Numbered from the stretch's first letter, positions 34,624 to 44,376 are shown. The stretch: 64,000 bases of DNA from CAVYEM01 sp963767635 (GCA_963767635.1 CAVYEM010000001.1:2232001-2296000), one strand, 5' to 3'. Notes: generated from the sequence alone by a model not told the origin. A program made the numbers and translations.

Positions 34624-35998
34624 CGCGCGCCGCTCCCCGTAATGCAACACGGCCGATGTAGTCGAAGGCCGTGCTCCGTTCCAAGCGCACGTCCGCGAAC
34701 TCACCCACGGCGGCGTTTCCACTGAAATAGACGCCGCCGTCTACTCCGGGCGCTTCACCCATGGAGCGGCCGTACCAGGCTTGCGGCGATTCCAATGCCG
34801 CGCGCGCAGCATCCCATTTTCGCAAAGAGCGGCGCTGCTCCACGAGCACGCGAACGGTTTCTCCGATGCGTTTGGCTCTTGCGCGTTCGCCGGCCGCACG
34901 CTGCGCTTCGCGCAGCCGAACCAGACGACGGCGCTTCTCCGCCGCGGGCACCTGATCGGCCAGCCCGGCGCTGGGCGTATCTTCTTCACGGCTGTACGCG
35001 AAGAAACCGACGCGATCGAGCTGCGCCCGATTCAGCCATTCCTCTAAGTAGGCGACGTGTTCTTCCGTTTCACCCGGAAAGCCCACGATGAATGTGGAGC
35101 GCATCGTTATTCCGGGAATTCGCCGGCGAACGTCGTCTATGATCTCCAAGTAGCGCTCACCGTTTCCAGGACGAAGCATGGCGCGAAGCACGTCGCGGTG
35201 GGCGTGCTGCAGCGGCATGTCCATGTACTTGCAGACTTTCGGCAAACAAGCTATCGCCTCGATTAGTTCCGCGTCGACCGTAGCCGGATACAAATACAGC
35301 AGACGAATCCATTCTATGCCCGCGACGCCGTGCAGCTGCTCCAGCAAATATGCTAAGCCGCCGCGCCGAAAGCCGCGGTCGCGGCCCCACATCGAGCCTG
35401 TCCTGCGCGATGAGAACCAATTCCTTCAGCTCCGCCTTGCGCGAGCGCCCGCGCCTCTTTCAGAATCGATTCTTCGCTGCGGCTGCGGAACCGGCCGCGC
35501 AGCTGCGGAATGATGCAGAACGTGCAGGGATGATCGCAGCCTTCTGCGATCTTTAAATACGCGCTCGCGGGTGGCGTAGTCACCAAACGCGGCAGAAATT
35601 CATGTTCGGGCGGCGCATCCAGACTGCAAACGCACGGGCGAATGCCCCGCCCGCGCCTCGTCCAATATCTCGGCGATGCCGCCGTACGCGCCCGTGCCCA
35701 CGATGCCGTCGATCTCCGGAACGAGCGATGCCAGCTGCTCGCCGTAGCGTTGCGCAAGGCAGCCGGCGACGATGAGCTGCTGTCCGGCGCGCTTTCGCGC
35801 CGCCTGTTTCATGATCGCATCGGTAGATTCGGCTTTTGCCGCATCGATGAACGCGCACGTGTTGATCACTACGGTATCGGCCTGCTCGCAATCCGCAGTC
35901 AGCTCCCAGCCCTGCGTGCCGAGTTTTGCGATCATTACCTCCGTGTCAACCAAGTTTTTGGCGCATCCCAGCGATACGAACGCAACCTTGCCGCTCAT
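34616..35998 (-). CDS. rimO: Ribosomal protein S12 methylthiotransferase, with three one-base insertions
   Basis: Radical-SAM enzyme that methylthiolates Asp of ribosomal protein S12. Visible parts: the N-terminal MTTase domain (FVSLGCAKNLVDTEVM, VINTCAFIDAAK, VAGCLAQRYGEQL), radical-SAM cysteines (AEGCDHPCTFCIIPQLRGRF), a TIM-barrel end and a TRAM domain with the RimO-type GEAPGVDGGVYFS. The frame breaks at 35621-35625, about 35427 and 35395-35399. Each break is one extra base; together they make three, so first and last parts share a frame. The start overlaps the yajQ stop (ATGA). Confidence 0.88.
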
Positions 35999-36490
35999 CG
36001 ATAGTTGACGAACTGCAGCGGCAGTTCGTAGTCCGTCGCCTTGAGGGCGGCGATTACTTTCTGCAGATCGTCGCGACTCTTTGCCGACACACGGATTTGC
36101 TCGTCTTGATACTGAGCGCTGACCTTAAGCTTGAGGTTTTTGATCGCTTCCATGAGCGGTTTGCTCTTGTCTTTTGGAATGCCGCTCTTCACCTCGATCG
36201 TTTGGCGTACCGTTCCTTGAACGGATGGTTCCACCTTGCCGAAATCAAACGCCTTGATGTCGATGCCGCGCTTGATGGCCCTGGACTGAATGATGTCGAT
36301 GACGTTCTTTAACTTCGAGCTCGTCGTCCGAGAGCACCGCGATCTTCGCCTTGCCGTCGTAGTCGATCTCGGTTTTGGTGTTCTTGAAATCGAACCGCCC
36401 CTCGACTTCCTTGCGCGCTTGATTGAGCGCGTTGTCGAGTTCTTGCTGGTCGACCCTGGACACAACATCGAAGGAAGAATCGCTCGGCAC
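35995..36490 (-). CDS. yajQ: YajQ family nucleotide-binding protein, frameshifted
   Basis: A small two-domain RNA-binding-like protein; relatives bind nucleic acid or cyclic di-GMP. The N-terminal half (FDVVSRVDQQELDNALNQAR, GRFDFKNTKTEIDYD) and C-terminal half (IQSRAIKRGIDIKAFDFG, VRVSAKSRDDLQKVIAALK-like end) match the family. One extra base near 36316, next to AGCT, separates SDDEL from KLKNVIDII. With it removed the length is 164 residues, normal. GTG start with AGGAG before it. It sits between the RodZ-like gene and rimO. Confidence 0.88.
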
Positions 36491-36499
36491 GAATGGCTC

Positions 36500-37210
36500 C
36501 TACAACACGAAGGATTTTTCGACGACGTCTCCGGGGCCGCCGAGTTTTCCAACCGTTCGGCCGTCGATTGCAATCTCCACACCGCCGGCATTCCCGACGC
36601 GCACGAGCGCGGTTTTGCCGTGGAACGTCTTGTTGGTGCCGGCCGGAAACGTACCCTCAATACTAACATTGCCGTCAACGATGACACGCAGCCAGGACGG
36701 CGCCGAGAGGTGGATCGCCAATGTTTGCCGCCGGGGCCGAAATGTAGCGACCGGCCTTGCCGAAGCCGTGGCCGTGGCCGTGGCGGCAGGCGCCGATGAG
36801 GCACCCGGACCGGAAGACTGCGCGAGCTGCGCGTTTCTCGGCGGCGAGACGTAGAGATAGACGACGAAGCCGATCAGCGCGAGCGCGATGGCGCCCGCGA
36901 CCCATACCAGCGTTCCCAGGCTGCGGGGTTCCCGGCGTTCCGACGCCATGGAACTGCCGGCACCGGTACCGGGCGTGGGGTTGGGCATGGTGGCGTTATA
37001 TTCTGCGACTGCTTGCTCTGGGTCCAAGGCAAGATAGCGCGCATACGTTCGCAGAAAACCGCGTGCGTACACGGACGCTCCGATTGCGCCCCAGTTTTCG
37101 TCCTCGATCGCCGCCAAATACACGGAGCGGATGCGCAGCTGCTCCGCAACTTCGGAAAGCGTCAGCCCACGTTCTTCCCTTGCGGCGCGAAAACGTTCAC
37201 CCAGCGACAT
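36500..37210 (-). CDS. RodZ-like HTH membrane protein
   Basis: A 236-residue protein with the RodZ plan: N-terminal helix-turn-helix (LGERFRAAREERGLTLSEVA, then VYLAAIEDENWGAIGASVYA), a linker, a transmembrane helix (LVWVAGAIALALIGFVVYLY) and a C-terminal DUF4115 beta domain (APSWLRVIVDGNVSIEGTFP, KTALVRVGNAGGVEIAIDG). RodZ links MreB to the envelope and sets cell shape. The frame is open to 37459, but the start MSLGERF fits the family and avoids overlap with mnmA. It begins an envelope/translation run with yajQ, rimO, the LytR-type gene and the deacetylase. Confidence 0.82.
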   Translation of the reverse strand: MSLGERFRAAREERGLTLSEVAEQLRIRSVYLAAIEDENWGAIGASVYARGFLRTYARYLALDPEQAVAEYNATMPNPTPGTGAGSSMASERREPRSLGTLVWVAGAIALALIGFVVYLYVSPPRNAQLAQSSGPGASSAPAATATATASARPVATFRPRRQTLAIHLSAPSWLRVIVDGNVSIEGTFPAGTNKTFHGKTALVRVGNAGGVEIAIDGRTVGKLGGPGDVVEKSFVL

Positions 37211-37259
37211 TGGGGCTTGGTGTTTGCGCCGCCGTCCTGTTATCCTGTCCAACGGAGCC

Positions 37260-38336
37260 ATGGCAAAAACGCGCGTAATTGCCGCGATGAGCGGCGGTGT
37301 TGATTCCGCAGCGGCGGCGGCCCTACTGATCGAGGCGGGATACGACGTTATCGGTGTGACGATGAAGATGTATGCGCCGGCGCGAGCACCGCATGCAAAA
37401 AGCTGCTGCGGTATCGACGATTTCGATGATGCTCGGCGCAGCGCGGCCGTGCTGGGCATTCCGCACTACGTGTTGAATTTCGAGCAAACGTTTCGGCGCA
37501 ACGTCGTCGATCGATTCATCGAAGACTACGCGAACGGACGCACGCCCAATCCGTGCGTTGCGTGCAACAACTTCGTGAAGCTCGGAACGCTGCGCGCATA
37601 CGCGGACTCACTGGGAGCGCGCTACGTTGCGACGGGCCACTATGCGCGCTTGGAGCATCGCGAAGACGGACCGCACCTGTTGCGCGGCGAGCACGCCAAA
37701 GATCAAGCGTATGCGCTCGCGCAGCTGGCGCCGGAGCAGCTTTCGCGCTTGCTGCTGCCCTTGGGCGGATTCACGAAATCGCAGACGCGCGAGCACGCGC
37801 GCCGGATGCGGCTGCCGGTGCACGCCAAAACGGAATCGCAGGACATCTGTTTCGTGGAGGGTGGAGATTACCGCGAGGTTTTGGCCCGCGCCCATCCCGA
37901 CATTCGAAAGGAAGGGGCCGTCGTCAGCGCGGCGGGCGAGGTCCTCGGCAGCCACAACGGCGTAGCGAACTTTACGATAGGCCAGCGTCATGGTTTGCCC
38001 GGCGGAAGCGGCTGCGCACGGTACGTCACGCGGATCGACGCTGCGACGAACACGGTCGTGGTAGGGCGCGAGGACGAGCTGGATGCCGATGGCCTCATGG
38101 CGGATCGCGTAAACCTGATTCGGCCCGAGCGATTTGAAGGGGTGACTACGCAAGTGCTTGCGATGGTACGCTATCGCGCGGCGTGCACACCGGCTCGCGT
38201 CACCTTACGCGAATCACAGCTGGAACTGCGCTTCGAGCGCCCGGTCAAAGCCGTTTCGCCCGGCCAGCTCGTCGCAATGTTCGATCGCGACGGCGAAGAA
38301 GTGCTGGGCGCGGCGACCATCACGCGCGCGCTCTAA
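37260..38336 (+). CDS. mnmA: tRNA-specific 2-thiouridylase
   Basis: Adds sulphur to U34 of tRNA-Lys, -Glu and -Gln. PP-loop VIAAMSGGVDSAAAAALLIE at the start, the nucleophilic Cys in RTPNPCVACNNFVK, the second catalytic Cys in TESQDICFVEGGDY, and the central domain start NFTIGQRHGLPGG are all present. Length 358 residues, normal. ACGGAG precedes the ATG at 37260. It diverges from the RodZ-like gene with starts about 50 bases apart. Confidence 0.96.
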   Translation: MAKTRVIAAMSGGVDSAAAAALLIEAGYDVIGVTMKMYAPARAPHAKSCCGIDDFDDARRSAAVLGIPHYVLNFEQTFRRNVVDRFIEDYANGRTPNPCVACNNFVKLGTLRAYADSLGARYVATGHYARLEHREDGPHLLRGEHAKDQAYALAQLAPEQLSRLLLPLGGFTKSQTREHARRMRLPVHAKTESQDICFVEGGDYREVLARAHPDIRKEGAVVSAAGEVLGSHNGVANFTIGQRHGLPGGSGCARYVTRIDAATNTVVVGREDELDADGLMADRVNLIRPERFEGVTTQVLAMVRYRAACTPARVTLRESQLELRFERPVKAVSPGQLVAMFDRDGEEVLGAATITRAL

Positions 38337-38361
38337 AACATACCCGGCAACCGGTCTGAAG

Positions 38362-39732
38362 CTAAGGGAACGTTGACGCTTTCACCGGTGAGGTCAAGGT
38401 TGAAGGGACAAGCCGCACGTTAGAGTCCTTTAAGAGTTGCGTGGCAATAGCCTTAGGCACCCCATGCTCGGTCAGCTGCTTCACCTGATCGAAGTTCCCA
38501 TTCGTAACGAAGGTCGTTTGCCAGCGTCCCTCATCGTTGTGCAATAACGTTGCAGCGTTGCCGTCGAGATCGCTCCAACCCACGATCGCGAAGTCTAACG
38601 CGACACTTAACGTGTCGGCAGTAACCGTGGACATGTCGTAAGCCTCTCGCGGCTGTAAACGCCCTCGCCACGCTTTAATGATACTTTGCTCGCGAACGCT
38701 AAGCGGCAAGAGGATCGGTGACGGATTCGGCCGGCTATCACCGAAATAGCCGAGTTTCTCGGACTGCATGTTCGTGAACCAGAGGCCGCCGTTATCGCTC
38801 AGGGACATTCCCATAATATCGCTGCCTAGCAGAGGAATCGGATGCCGTACGACGTTCCCGGACGCGTCGATGTGATCGATTGCACGGCCGCCGAGCTCGG
38901 GAAACCATGCATCACCGTGCTGCCCGCTGACGAGCAGTATCGCACCGAACTCCGAGCCCGAGTACGCATACGGCATCATTGCGTTTGGCGGCGTAAACCG
39001 CCAAATTGCATCGCGCTCTCCACGTTGAGTATAGAGCGTCATCCAAAGGCTGCTTGCCGTAGCGCGCACCATGTTGCGGATGCCATCTCCAGCCGCAGGC
39101 ATCCTCACGGGAAACCGCTGAGCTCGGCCAGTAGGGTACAGATGCACGAATGCATCATCCTGTGCTACCCAGACCGAACCATCTGCGCCGGCCACCAGAC
39201 TGCGTACGAGCTCGCCCTTCGGCCCCGGAAGCGGGAACTCTCTGATTTCGCCTGAATTCCTAACCCGTGCCACACGATGAGCCTCCATCTCGGAGACCCA
39301 CACGCCGTTCGCTCCGGCCGATGCTATTGAACCGAGAAACGCCTCGCTGCGCGGCAAAGAATACGTCACGACACGTCCGTGCGGGGTGATTTTACCAATC
39401 CAATTGTGCGATCCGTCCATGGTAAAGGTCTCCGTAAACCATAGCGTCCCATCGCCCGCCATGGCGAGGCTCTGAATTTGAGAAGGTTCGTTGCGCAGGT
39501 CGAAAAGGCGATATGTGCCGTTGGCTCTCAGCTCTGCAATCCTTTGCCCTGCTTCCTCCGCGAACCACACGCCGCCGCGCGGATCGGTAACAATTGGCCC
39601 CGGTGGAAGTTCGAGCGCTGGTATGGGGTATTCACGCAACGAGAAGGACTCCACGGTTTGAGCCGCTGGCGTTACCGCGGTGCCGGTGCCCGCGACCAAG
39701 AGCACGACAAACGCAACGGAAACCGCCTTCAT
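38362..39732 (-). CDS. Secreted beta-propeller, virginiamycin B lyase-like
   Basis: About 456 residues with a signal peptide (MKAVSVAFVVLLVAGTGTAV). Blades of the Vgb/SMP type follow: GPIVTDPRGGVWFAEEAGQR, QSLAMAGDGTLWFTETF, GSIASAGANGVWVSEMEAHR, RSLVAGADGSVWVAQDD and GMSLSDNGGLWFTN. The last 100 residues form another domain without a known match. The catalytic His/Glu of true streptogramin lyase cannot be confirmed, so only the fold is claimed. The frame extends to 39804, but the ATG at 39732 starts right at the signal and overlaps the stop of a leader frame. Confidence 0.75.
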   Translation of the reverse strand: MKAVSVAFVVLLVAGTGTAVTPAAQTVESFSLREYPIPALELPPGPIVTDPRGGVWFAEEAGQRIAELRANGTYRLFDLRNEPSQIQSLAMAGDGTLWFTETFTMDGSHNWIGKITPHGRVVTYSLPRSEAFLGSIASAGANGVWVSEMEAHRVARVRNSGEIREFPLPGPKGELVRSLVAGADGSVWVAQDDAFVHLYPTGRAQRFPVRMPAAGDGIRNMVRATASSLWMTLYTQRGERDAIWRFTPPNAMMPYAYSGSEFGAILLVSGQHGDAWFPELGGRAIDHIDASGNVVRHPIPLLGSDIMGMSLSDNGGLWFTNMQSEKLGYFGDSRPNPSPILLPLSVREQSIIKAWRGRLQPREAYDMSTVTADTLSVALDFAIVGWSDLDGNAATLLHNDEGRWQTTFVTNGNFDQVKQLTEHGVPKAIATQLLKDSNVRLVPSTLTSPVKASTFP

Positions 39733-39818
39733 CTTAGCAAGACCCAGGAGCTTAAACGGTCTATTGACCACATGTTCAACAAATGGCCTAAACGCCACGG
39801 CCATTTGCCCGATTTCAT
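39729..39818 (-). CDS. Possible leader peptide upstream of the propeller gene
   Basis: A 29-codon frame beginning ATG at 39818 behind a good AGGAG, reading MKSGKWPWRLGHLL and ending ...SSWVLLR. Its TGA overlaps the ATG of the propeller gene (ATGA). Within it lies an 8-base inverted repeat (AAATGGCC at 39781-39788, GGCCATTT at 39799-39806). It may couple translation of the next gene; alternatively the ribosome binding site serves a longer start after an indel. Confidence 0.35.
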   Translation of the reverse strand: MKSGKWPWRLGHLLNMWSIDRLSSWVLLR

Positions 39819-39836
39819 CGTTGCTCCTGGAGGCTC

Positions 39837-40349
39837 CTAGTAGAAGTAAATGCCTTCGGGGCGTAAGCGCAGCGTCTCGTTCAATGCTTCGATTAGCGTG
39901 TCGCGGCGTTCTTCCGGCGCTGCGCCGGCGTACCGCGCGTAGCGCTCTTTCAGCATGCCGCGCAGTCCTTCGTGCACGAGCTGCGAGGCACCGTCGGCCA
40001 CTGAATCCGCCGCATTCACCGGCTTGAGATCGCCGTCGATCTTGTTCGTCTCCAGCAACCGCAGGATCGTGTACTCGCAGGCCGTCCGGCGGTAGACGTT
40101 GCGCCGGGAGCGCGACTCCGGCAAGTTTTGGCGCGAGCGCATGAAAAACCCGTACTCTTCCAACACCGCAATGGACTCAAAGACCATCGTCGTGCTCAAG
40201 AGTCCCAAGTCTGCGCGAATCTGTTCGATGGTCGGGTGACAGATGCCGCGCTCGTCCGCAAGCATCGTCAAATACAGGTACATGCTGACCTGCCGCGGGT
40301 TGAGAACGTGGAACAAAAAGCCGCTCCACCACGCGGGGAGTTGGACCAT
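39837..40349 (-). CDS. Winged helix-turn-helix protein
   Basis: About 170 residues. The N-terminal half is a winged-helix domain: LNPRQVSMYLYLTMLADERG, CHPTIEQIRADLGLLST and VFESIAVLEEYGFFMRSRQ, as in replication-initiator-like or MarR/DnaD-like proteins. The C-terminal half is helical and ends LRPEGIYFY. Probably a DNA-binding regulator; the target is unknown. I start at the ATG at 40349 (MVQLPAWWSGFLF, GGAGTG upstream); the frame is open to 40508. It stands alone, between the propeller and the menaquinone genes. Confidence 0.65.
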   Translation of the reverse strand: MVQLPAWWSGFLFHVLNPRQVSMYLYLTMLADERGICHPTIEQIRADLGLLSTTMVFESIAVLEEYGFFMRSRQNLPESRSRRNVYRRTACEYTILRLLETNKIDGDLKPVNAADSVADGASQLVHEGLRGMLKERYARYAGAAPEERRDTLIEALNETLRLRPEGIYFY

Positions 40350-40576
40350 GGGGGTGCACTCCGTTCGATCCCCATCGCGGGGTGCGGAGTCGTGGACGAC
40401 GTTTAAATCATCCAAAATAGCCAACCTCGCGTTTCCTAAGAGCGCTACGGTTCCAGAAGTCGCAGTTCCAAAGGCGAGCTGCAGTTGCCTTCGCATCCAG
40501 CCGTACAATTATTTGAACGTGGCGCACGTCGCCAATGCTCGTTCAACCGTTGCCTTCCAGGCAACGCAAGCGGCGT

Positions 40577-41659
40577 CTACGCGATGGCCGGCAGGCGATC
40601 GCTGCGCAGATTCCAGTACGTGTCCCGGATCACCGGCTCGAACCCCGCATTTCTTATAAGGTCTTCCAAATCTCGGCGCGTCGCCTCGTTCGTTGAACCG
40701 GCATCGTGCACGACCTGCTCCTCGATGATAGTGCCGCCCATGTCGTCGCAGCCGTAGAAGAGCGCTAGTTGCCCCATTTTCAAGCCGGGCGTAAGCCACG
40801 AAGCTTGCAAGTGGGGCACATTATCCAAATAGAGGCGCGAAATGGCGAGTACCCGTAAGTACTCCAGGCCCGTTGCCTCTTTGCCGCGCAGCGGCGTTTT
40901 CCACGGCACGTAATACCATGGGATGAACGCCGTGAAGCCGTTCGTTTCATCCTGCAGCCGCCGAATGGCGTCCAGATGCTCGACGCGCTCGGCGTGCGTT
41001 TCTATCGAACCGAACATCATCGTGGCCGTCGTCGGCATGCCGAGCAACTGCGCCTCACGCATGACCCCTATCCATTCATCGGGCTTGACCTTTCGGGCGC
41101 TGATGCGTTTGCGCACGCGCTCGACCAAAATTTCCGCGCCCGCACCGGGCAGCGATTTCATGCCCGCTGCCTTGAGCCGCAGCAAAATCTCCCGGTATGA
41201 AAGATTCTCGATCTTCGCTAAACCTGCAACTTCGGAAACCGAAAGGGAATGAATGTCGACGCCGGGATATTCGCGGTCCACGCGTTGAAACAGCCGCTCG
41301 AACCACTCCAAGCGCAGTTCGGGGTTCACGCCGCCCTGGATCATGATCTGCGTTGCGCCTTGATCGGCGGCGTGCTTTACGCGCGCGAGCACCTGATCGT
41401 GCGACATGGTATAGCCTTCTTGGTGTTTCTCCGGGCGAAAGAACGCGCAAAACGTGCAGTGCACGTTGCACACGTTCGTGTAGTTGATCGTCGTGTCGAT
41501 GACGTACGTCACGGCGTTGCCGGGATACATCCGCATGCGGCGCGCATGCGCCGCGGCGCCGAGCTCGTGGATGTCGGCCTCTTCGTACAGCCGTACGCCT
41601 TCGTCGTACGTAAGCCGTCCGCCGGCGGCGGATTTTTCGAGCAAGCTAAGTAGCGACAC
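40577..41659 (-). CDS. mqnC: Cyclic dehypoxanthinyl futalosine synthase
   Basis: Radical-SAM step of the futalosine route to menaquinone, forming the spiro ring of cyclic dehypoxanthine futalosine. The MqnC signature TTINYTNVCNVHCTFCAFFR holds the three cluster cysteines; QIMIQGGVNPELRLEWFERL, PGAGAEILVERVRKRISARK and HTYW-like end are typical. 360 residues, GTG start with GGAGG nearby. The start overlaps the end of mqnA by 14 bases. Confidence 0.94.
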   Translation of the reverse strand: MSLLSLLEKSAAGGRLTYDEGVRLYEEADIHELGAAAHARRMRMYPGNAVTYVIDTTINYTNVCNVHCTFCAFFRPEKHQEGYTMSHDQVLARVKHAADQGATQIMIQGGVNPELRLEWFERLFQRVDREYPGVDIHSLSVSEVAGLAKIENLSYREILLRLKAAGMKSLPGAGAEILVERVRKRISARKVKPDEWIGVMREAQLLGMPTTATMMFGSIETHAERVEHLDAIRRLQDETNGFTAFIPWYYVPWKTPLRGKEATGLEYLRVLAISRLYLDNVPHLQASWLTPGLKMGQLALFYGCDDMGGTIIEEQVVHDAGSTNEATRRDLEDLIRNAGFEPVIRDTYWNLRSDRLPAIA

Positions 41660-42476
41660 CGATGGCCTCCGGAACGACTGGCGGAATCGTGGTTATTTCG
41701 CCGATGGCGGCGAGCCGCCGGCAATAGGCGGCAAGGCCTCGCTGTGCGGCGGAGTGAAACGTGAAATTCAGTTTTCCGTAGTAAATTTCATAAAAGCCGG
41801 CGGGCCGAGGTTTGATGCTTTGCGCCATCCCGATGACGCGCTCGCGGTTTGCGCGGCCCCACGAATATGCGTCCGTCAGCGCGTGCAGACATTCGCGCAC
41901 TTCGTTCAACCGGCGCTCGTAGATCTCGCGTCGCGCGACCCAAACAGCGGTCACTGACTGCTCGCCGGTCCAGTCGCGCCAGAGAGCGCCGAGATCGTAA
42001 ACCTGTTCGCTCGGGAATTCGAATGCAGCGTCGATGGCCGAGTCGCCGATGACCATCGCCGGTTCCCCGGCCCGCGCGCGCTCCAACGGGTCGGCGCTTT
42101 CGACGAAGTTCGCCCGCACGCCATAGCGTTGCTCCAGCAGGATCCGCAGCAGGCTGCAGCCCGTCGCCGACTCCGTCGTCGTCGCGATCTTTACCCCCGC
42201 CAGAAGCGCCGGCGGCAAGCCGGAGATCAGCAATACGGAAACGATCTCTTCGCGCGCGCCGATGCACAAGTCCGGGAGAAGTGTGTACCGTTCTGCGTCA
42301 GTGGCGTATTCGTACGCGCTGACCGGTCCCATGTCCAGCTCGCCCTCGCGCATCATCGCGTTCAATCGCGCGGGAACGTCGGCTACGAGGGTTCCGGGAT
42401 ACGTCAGCGCGCCCGCGTCAAAGGCGGCGTAAATCGGCAAGTCATTCACGTATCGCATCCGGCTGCTGCGCAGCAT
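41646..42476 (-). CDS. mqnA: Chorismate dehydratase
   Basis: Converts chorismate to 3-enolpyruvyl-benzoate, first step of the futalosine pathway. 276 residues of the MqnA/periplasmic-binding fold: MRYVNDLPIYAAFDAGAL, DVPARLNAMMREGELDMGPV with SAYEYA, IATTTESATGCSLLRILLEQ and GDSAIDAAFEF. The start and the mqnE stop share TAATG. It is the middle gene of mqnE-mqnA-mqnC. Confidence 0.93.
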   Translation of the reverse strand: MLRSSRMRYVNDLPIYAAFDAGALTYPGTLVADVPARLNAMMREGELDMGPVSAYEYATDAERYTLLPDLCIGAREEIVSVLLISGLPPALLAGVKIATTTESATGCSLLRILLEQRYGVRANFVESADPLERARAGEPAMVIGDSAIDAAFEFPSEQVYDLGALWRDWTGEQSVTAVWVARREIYERRLNEVRECLHALTDAYSWGRANRERVIGMAQSIKPRPAGFYEIYYGKLNFTFHSAAQRGLAAYCRRLAAIGEITTIPPVVPEAIGVAT

Positions 42477-43648
42477 TACGCGCGGGACCCTCGCACCCCA
42501 ACCGTTTCGCGCGCCGGCGAAGCCATCACGTCAGCGGCGGCTGCCGCGGGCGTCCAATCGTGCGCGAACTCCTCGTACGTCGAGTTGCGCCGCACCGGCA
42601 CGTATCCTGCCTGTTCGATCAGCCGGCGAAACTCCCGGTCGTCGACGTACTGGCCCGATTGCGTGCCCGCGCTGTGATAGATCAGCTCCTCGTCCGTGCT
42701 TCCGTGCGTTCCATCCATGTCGTCGGCGCCGAAGTGCAGCGCGACCTGGCAGACCTTCAGCCCTTGAATCATCCAATACGCTTTGACGTGATCGAAATTG
42801 TGCAGCATGAGCCGCGCAACGGCGAACATGCGGATGTCGTCCAGGCCGCCAGTCCATCCGCAATCGCTCAGTTCGTTGCCGTCGGGATGAAACGCCAGCG
42901 GAATGAACGCGTTGTACCCCGGCGACCGATCCTGCGACTCACGCAAGCGCACTAAGTGATCCAGGCGATCTTCCAGCGATTCGACGTGGCCGTAGAGCAT
43001 CGTCGCGTTTGAGGCGACGCCTTGGCGGTGCAGCTCCTCGTGAATCTCGAGCCATTTTTCGGAAGTGACTTTGCCGGGACAAATTTTCCGGCGCGTGTGT
43101 TCGGCGAATATTTCGGCGCCTCCACCGTTGACGTTGTCCAGACCGGCCTGTTTGAGCATGGAGATCATCTGCGCAAAACTCATGCGGTGGCGTTTGCACA
43201 TGTATTCGAGCTCGGCCGCCGTAAACAACGAGAGCTGAACGTGCGGCAGCCGCTCCTTGAAGCGGCGCATCAGCGGCAGCCAGTAATCCAGCGAAAGCTG
43301 GCGAGGATCGTGGCCCCCCACGATGTGAAGCTGATTGAAGTTCGTGCCCGTCTCCAGTGCCTTGGCCATCACGGTGTCGGCCGGCATGCGGACCACGCGA
43401 TCGCGCTCTTTGAACTCATCGACGGCGAACGAACAGAACGTGCATCCTGCATAGCAGACGTTGGTCGAATTGATGTAGCGGTTGAGCACGTAGAAGACCT
43501 TATCGCCGCTCTTGCGCTCTTTGGCGGCACGCGCCATTCGCCCCAAATTGTGAATATCCCAGGTGCGAAACAGCACGAGACCGTCTTCGACGGAAAGCGG
43601 AGTGCCGGAGTCGACCTTGTGCTCGATCGGCACGAGTGCCGGATCCAT
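42476..43648 (-). CDS. mqnE: Aminofutalosine synthase
   Basis: Radical-SAM enzyme that joins adenosine from SAM to 3-enolpyruvyl-benzoate. 390 residues; cluster cysteines in INSTNVCYAGCTFCSFAVDE; further marks are HIVGGHDPRQLSLDYWLPLM, NVNGGGAEIFAEHTRRKICP and ADDMDGTHGSTDEELIYHSA. The frame is open to 43897, but MDPALVPIEHKVDSGTPLSV fits the family start; a GTG at 43666 is also possible. It heads the operon, below the PAP2 gene. Confidence 0.94.
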   Translation of the reverse strand: MDPALVPIEHKVDSGTPLSVEDGLVLFRTWDIHNLGRMARAAKERKSGDKVFYVLNRYINSTNVCYAGCTFCSFAVDEFKERDRVVRMPADTVMAKALETGTNFNQLHIVGGHDPRQLSLDYWLPLMRRFKERLPHVQLSLFTAAELEYMCKRHRMSFAQMISMLKQAGLDNVNGGGAEIFAEHTRRKICPGKVTSEKWLEIHEELHRQGVASNATMLYGHVESLEDRLDHLVRLRESQDRSPGYNAFIPLAFHPDGNELSDCGWTGGLDDIRMFAVARLMLHNFDHVKAYWMIQGLKVCQVALHFGADDMDGTHGSTDEELIYHSAGTQSGQYVDDREFRRLIEQAGYVPVRRNSTYEEFAHDWTPAAAAADVMASPARETVGVRGSRA

Positions 43649-43739
43649 CGCTAACGCTACTGCCACCTGGTAGTCCTTATCGGTGCGGAAGGGTGCTTGT
43701 GCCCCTACTGTACGGCGGGCACTCCGCCTTCCTTTACCC

Positions 43740-44330
43740 CTAATGATATTCGACGAGCCGTTGGCCGGCCATGCGCACCAAAGCAGCTCCGACGAGCGCC
43801 AGCACGCATCCCATGCATACCCCGCCGATGATGTCCGTTGGATAATGCGCCGCCAGCGCGAGGCGCGACCATAGAATGCCCAGCCATACCGCTGCAAACA
43901 CGCCGAACGACGTCCAGCGCAGCCACGCCGGCAGTTCCGAACGCAGCAGCAGAACGCCGGCGAGAAGATAAAATGCCGTCGAGATCGTGGCGTGCGAGCT
44001 GGGATACGAGAAGGCGTGCTCGTGGCGAATTAGCCAGTCGAGGCGGCGTGGTCTACCGAAAAGCCGCTGCAGGCCGTCGGCGCATCCCCACGCGACGAGT
44101 GCCGTCACGACCAAGTATGACATTCGCACGCGCCAGCCCCGCGCGAAAACCGCGACGGCGATGCAGATCACATACAAAGGGGCGAGCACGGGCGCCCACC
44201 CGGCAATAGTGAACGACCATGCCACCCAAATGGCGTGTCCGCGCACCGATTTGGCGAATTCCCAAAGCAGCGGCGGCTCGCCGTGCGAATCCACGTAGAG
44301 CCCCAGCCACCAAAAACCCGCAAACAGCAC
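43740..44330 (-). CDS. PAP2-family membrane phosphatase
   Basis: 196 residues with about six membrane helices and the three PAP2 motifs: GLQRLFGRPRRLDW (a variant of KxxxxxxRP), SYPSSHATIST (PSGH-like with Ser for Gly) and SRLALAAHYPTDIIGGV. Relatives dephosphorylate undecaprenyl diphosphate or phosphatidate. The start is a GTG at 44330; the frame may extend a little upstream. It lies between ftsK and mqnE on the same strand. Confidence 0.82.
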   Translation of the reverse strand: MLFAGFWWLGLYVDSHGEPPLLWEFAKSVRGHAIWVAWSFTIAGWAPVLAPLYVICIAVAVFARGWRVRMSYLVVTALVAWGCADGLQRLFGRPRRLDWLIRHEHAFSYPSSHATISTAFYLLAGVLLLRSELPAWLRWTSFGVFAAVWLGILWSRLALAAHYPTDIIGGVCMGCVLALVGAALVRMAGQRLVEYH

Positions 44331-44376
44331 GAGCGCCGCAGCGATGAACCCGAGTACCGCCCGAGTAGAGCGCCGA

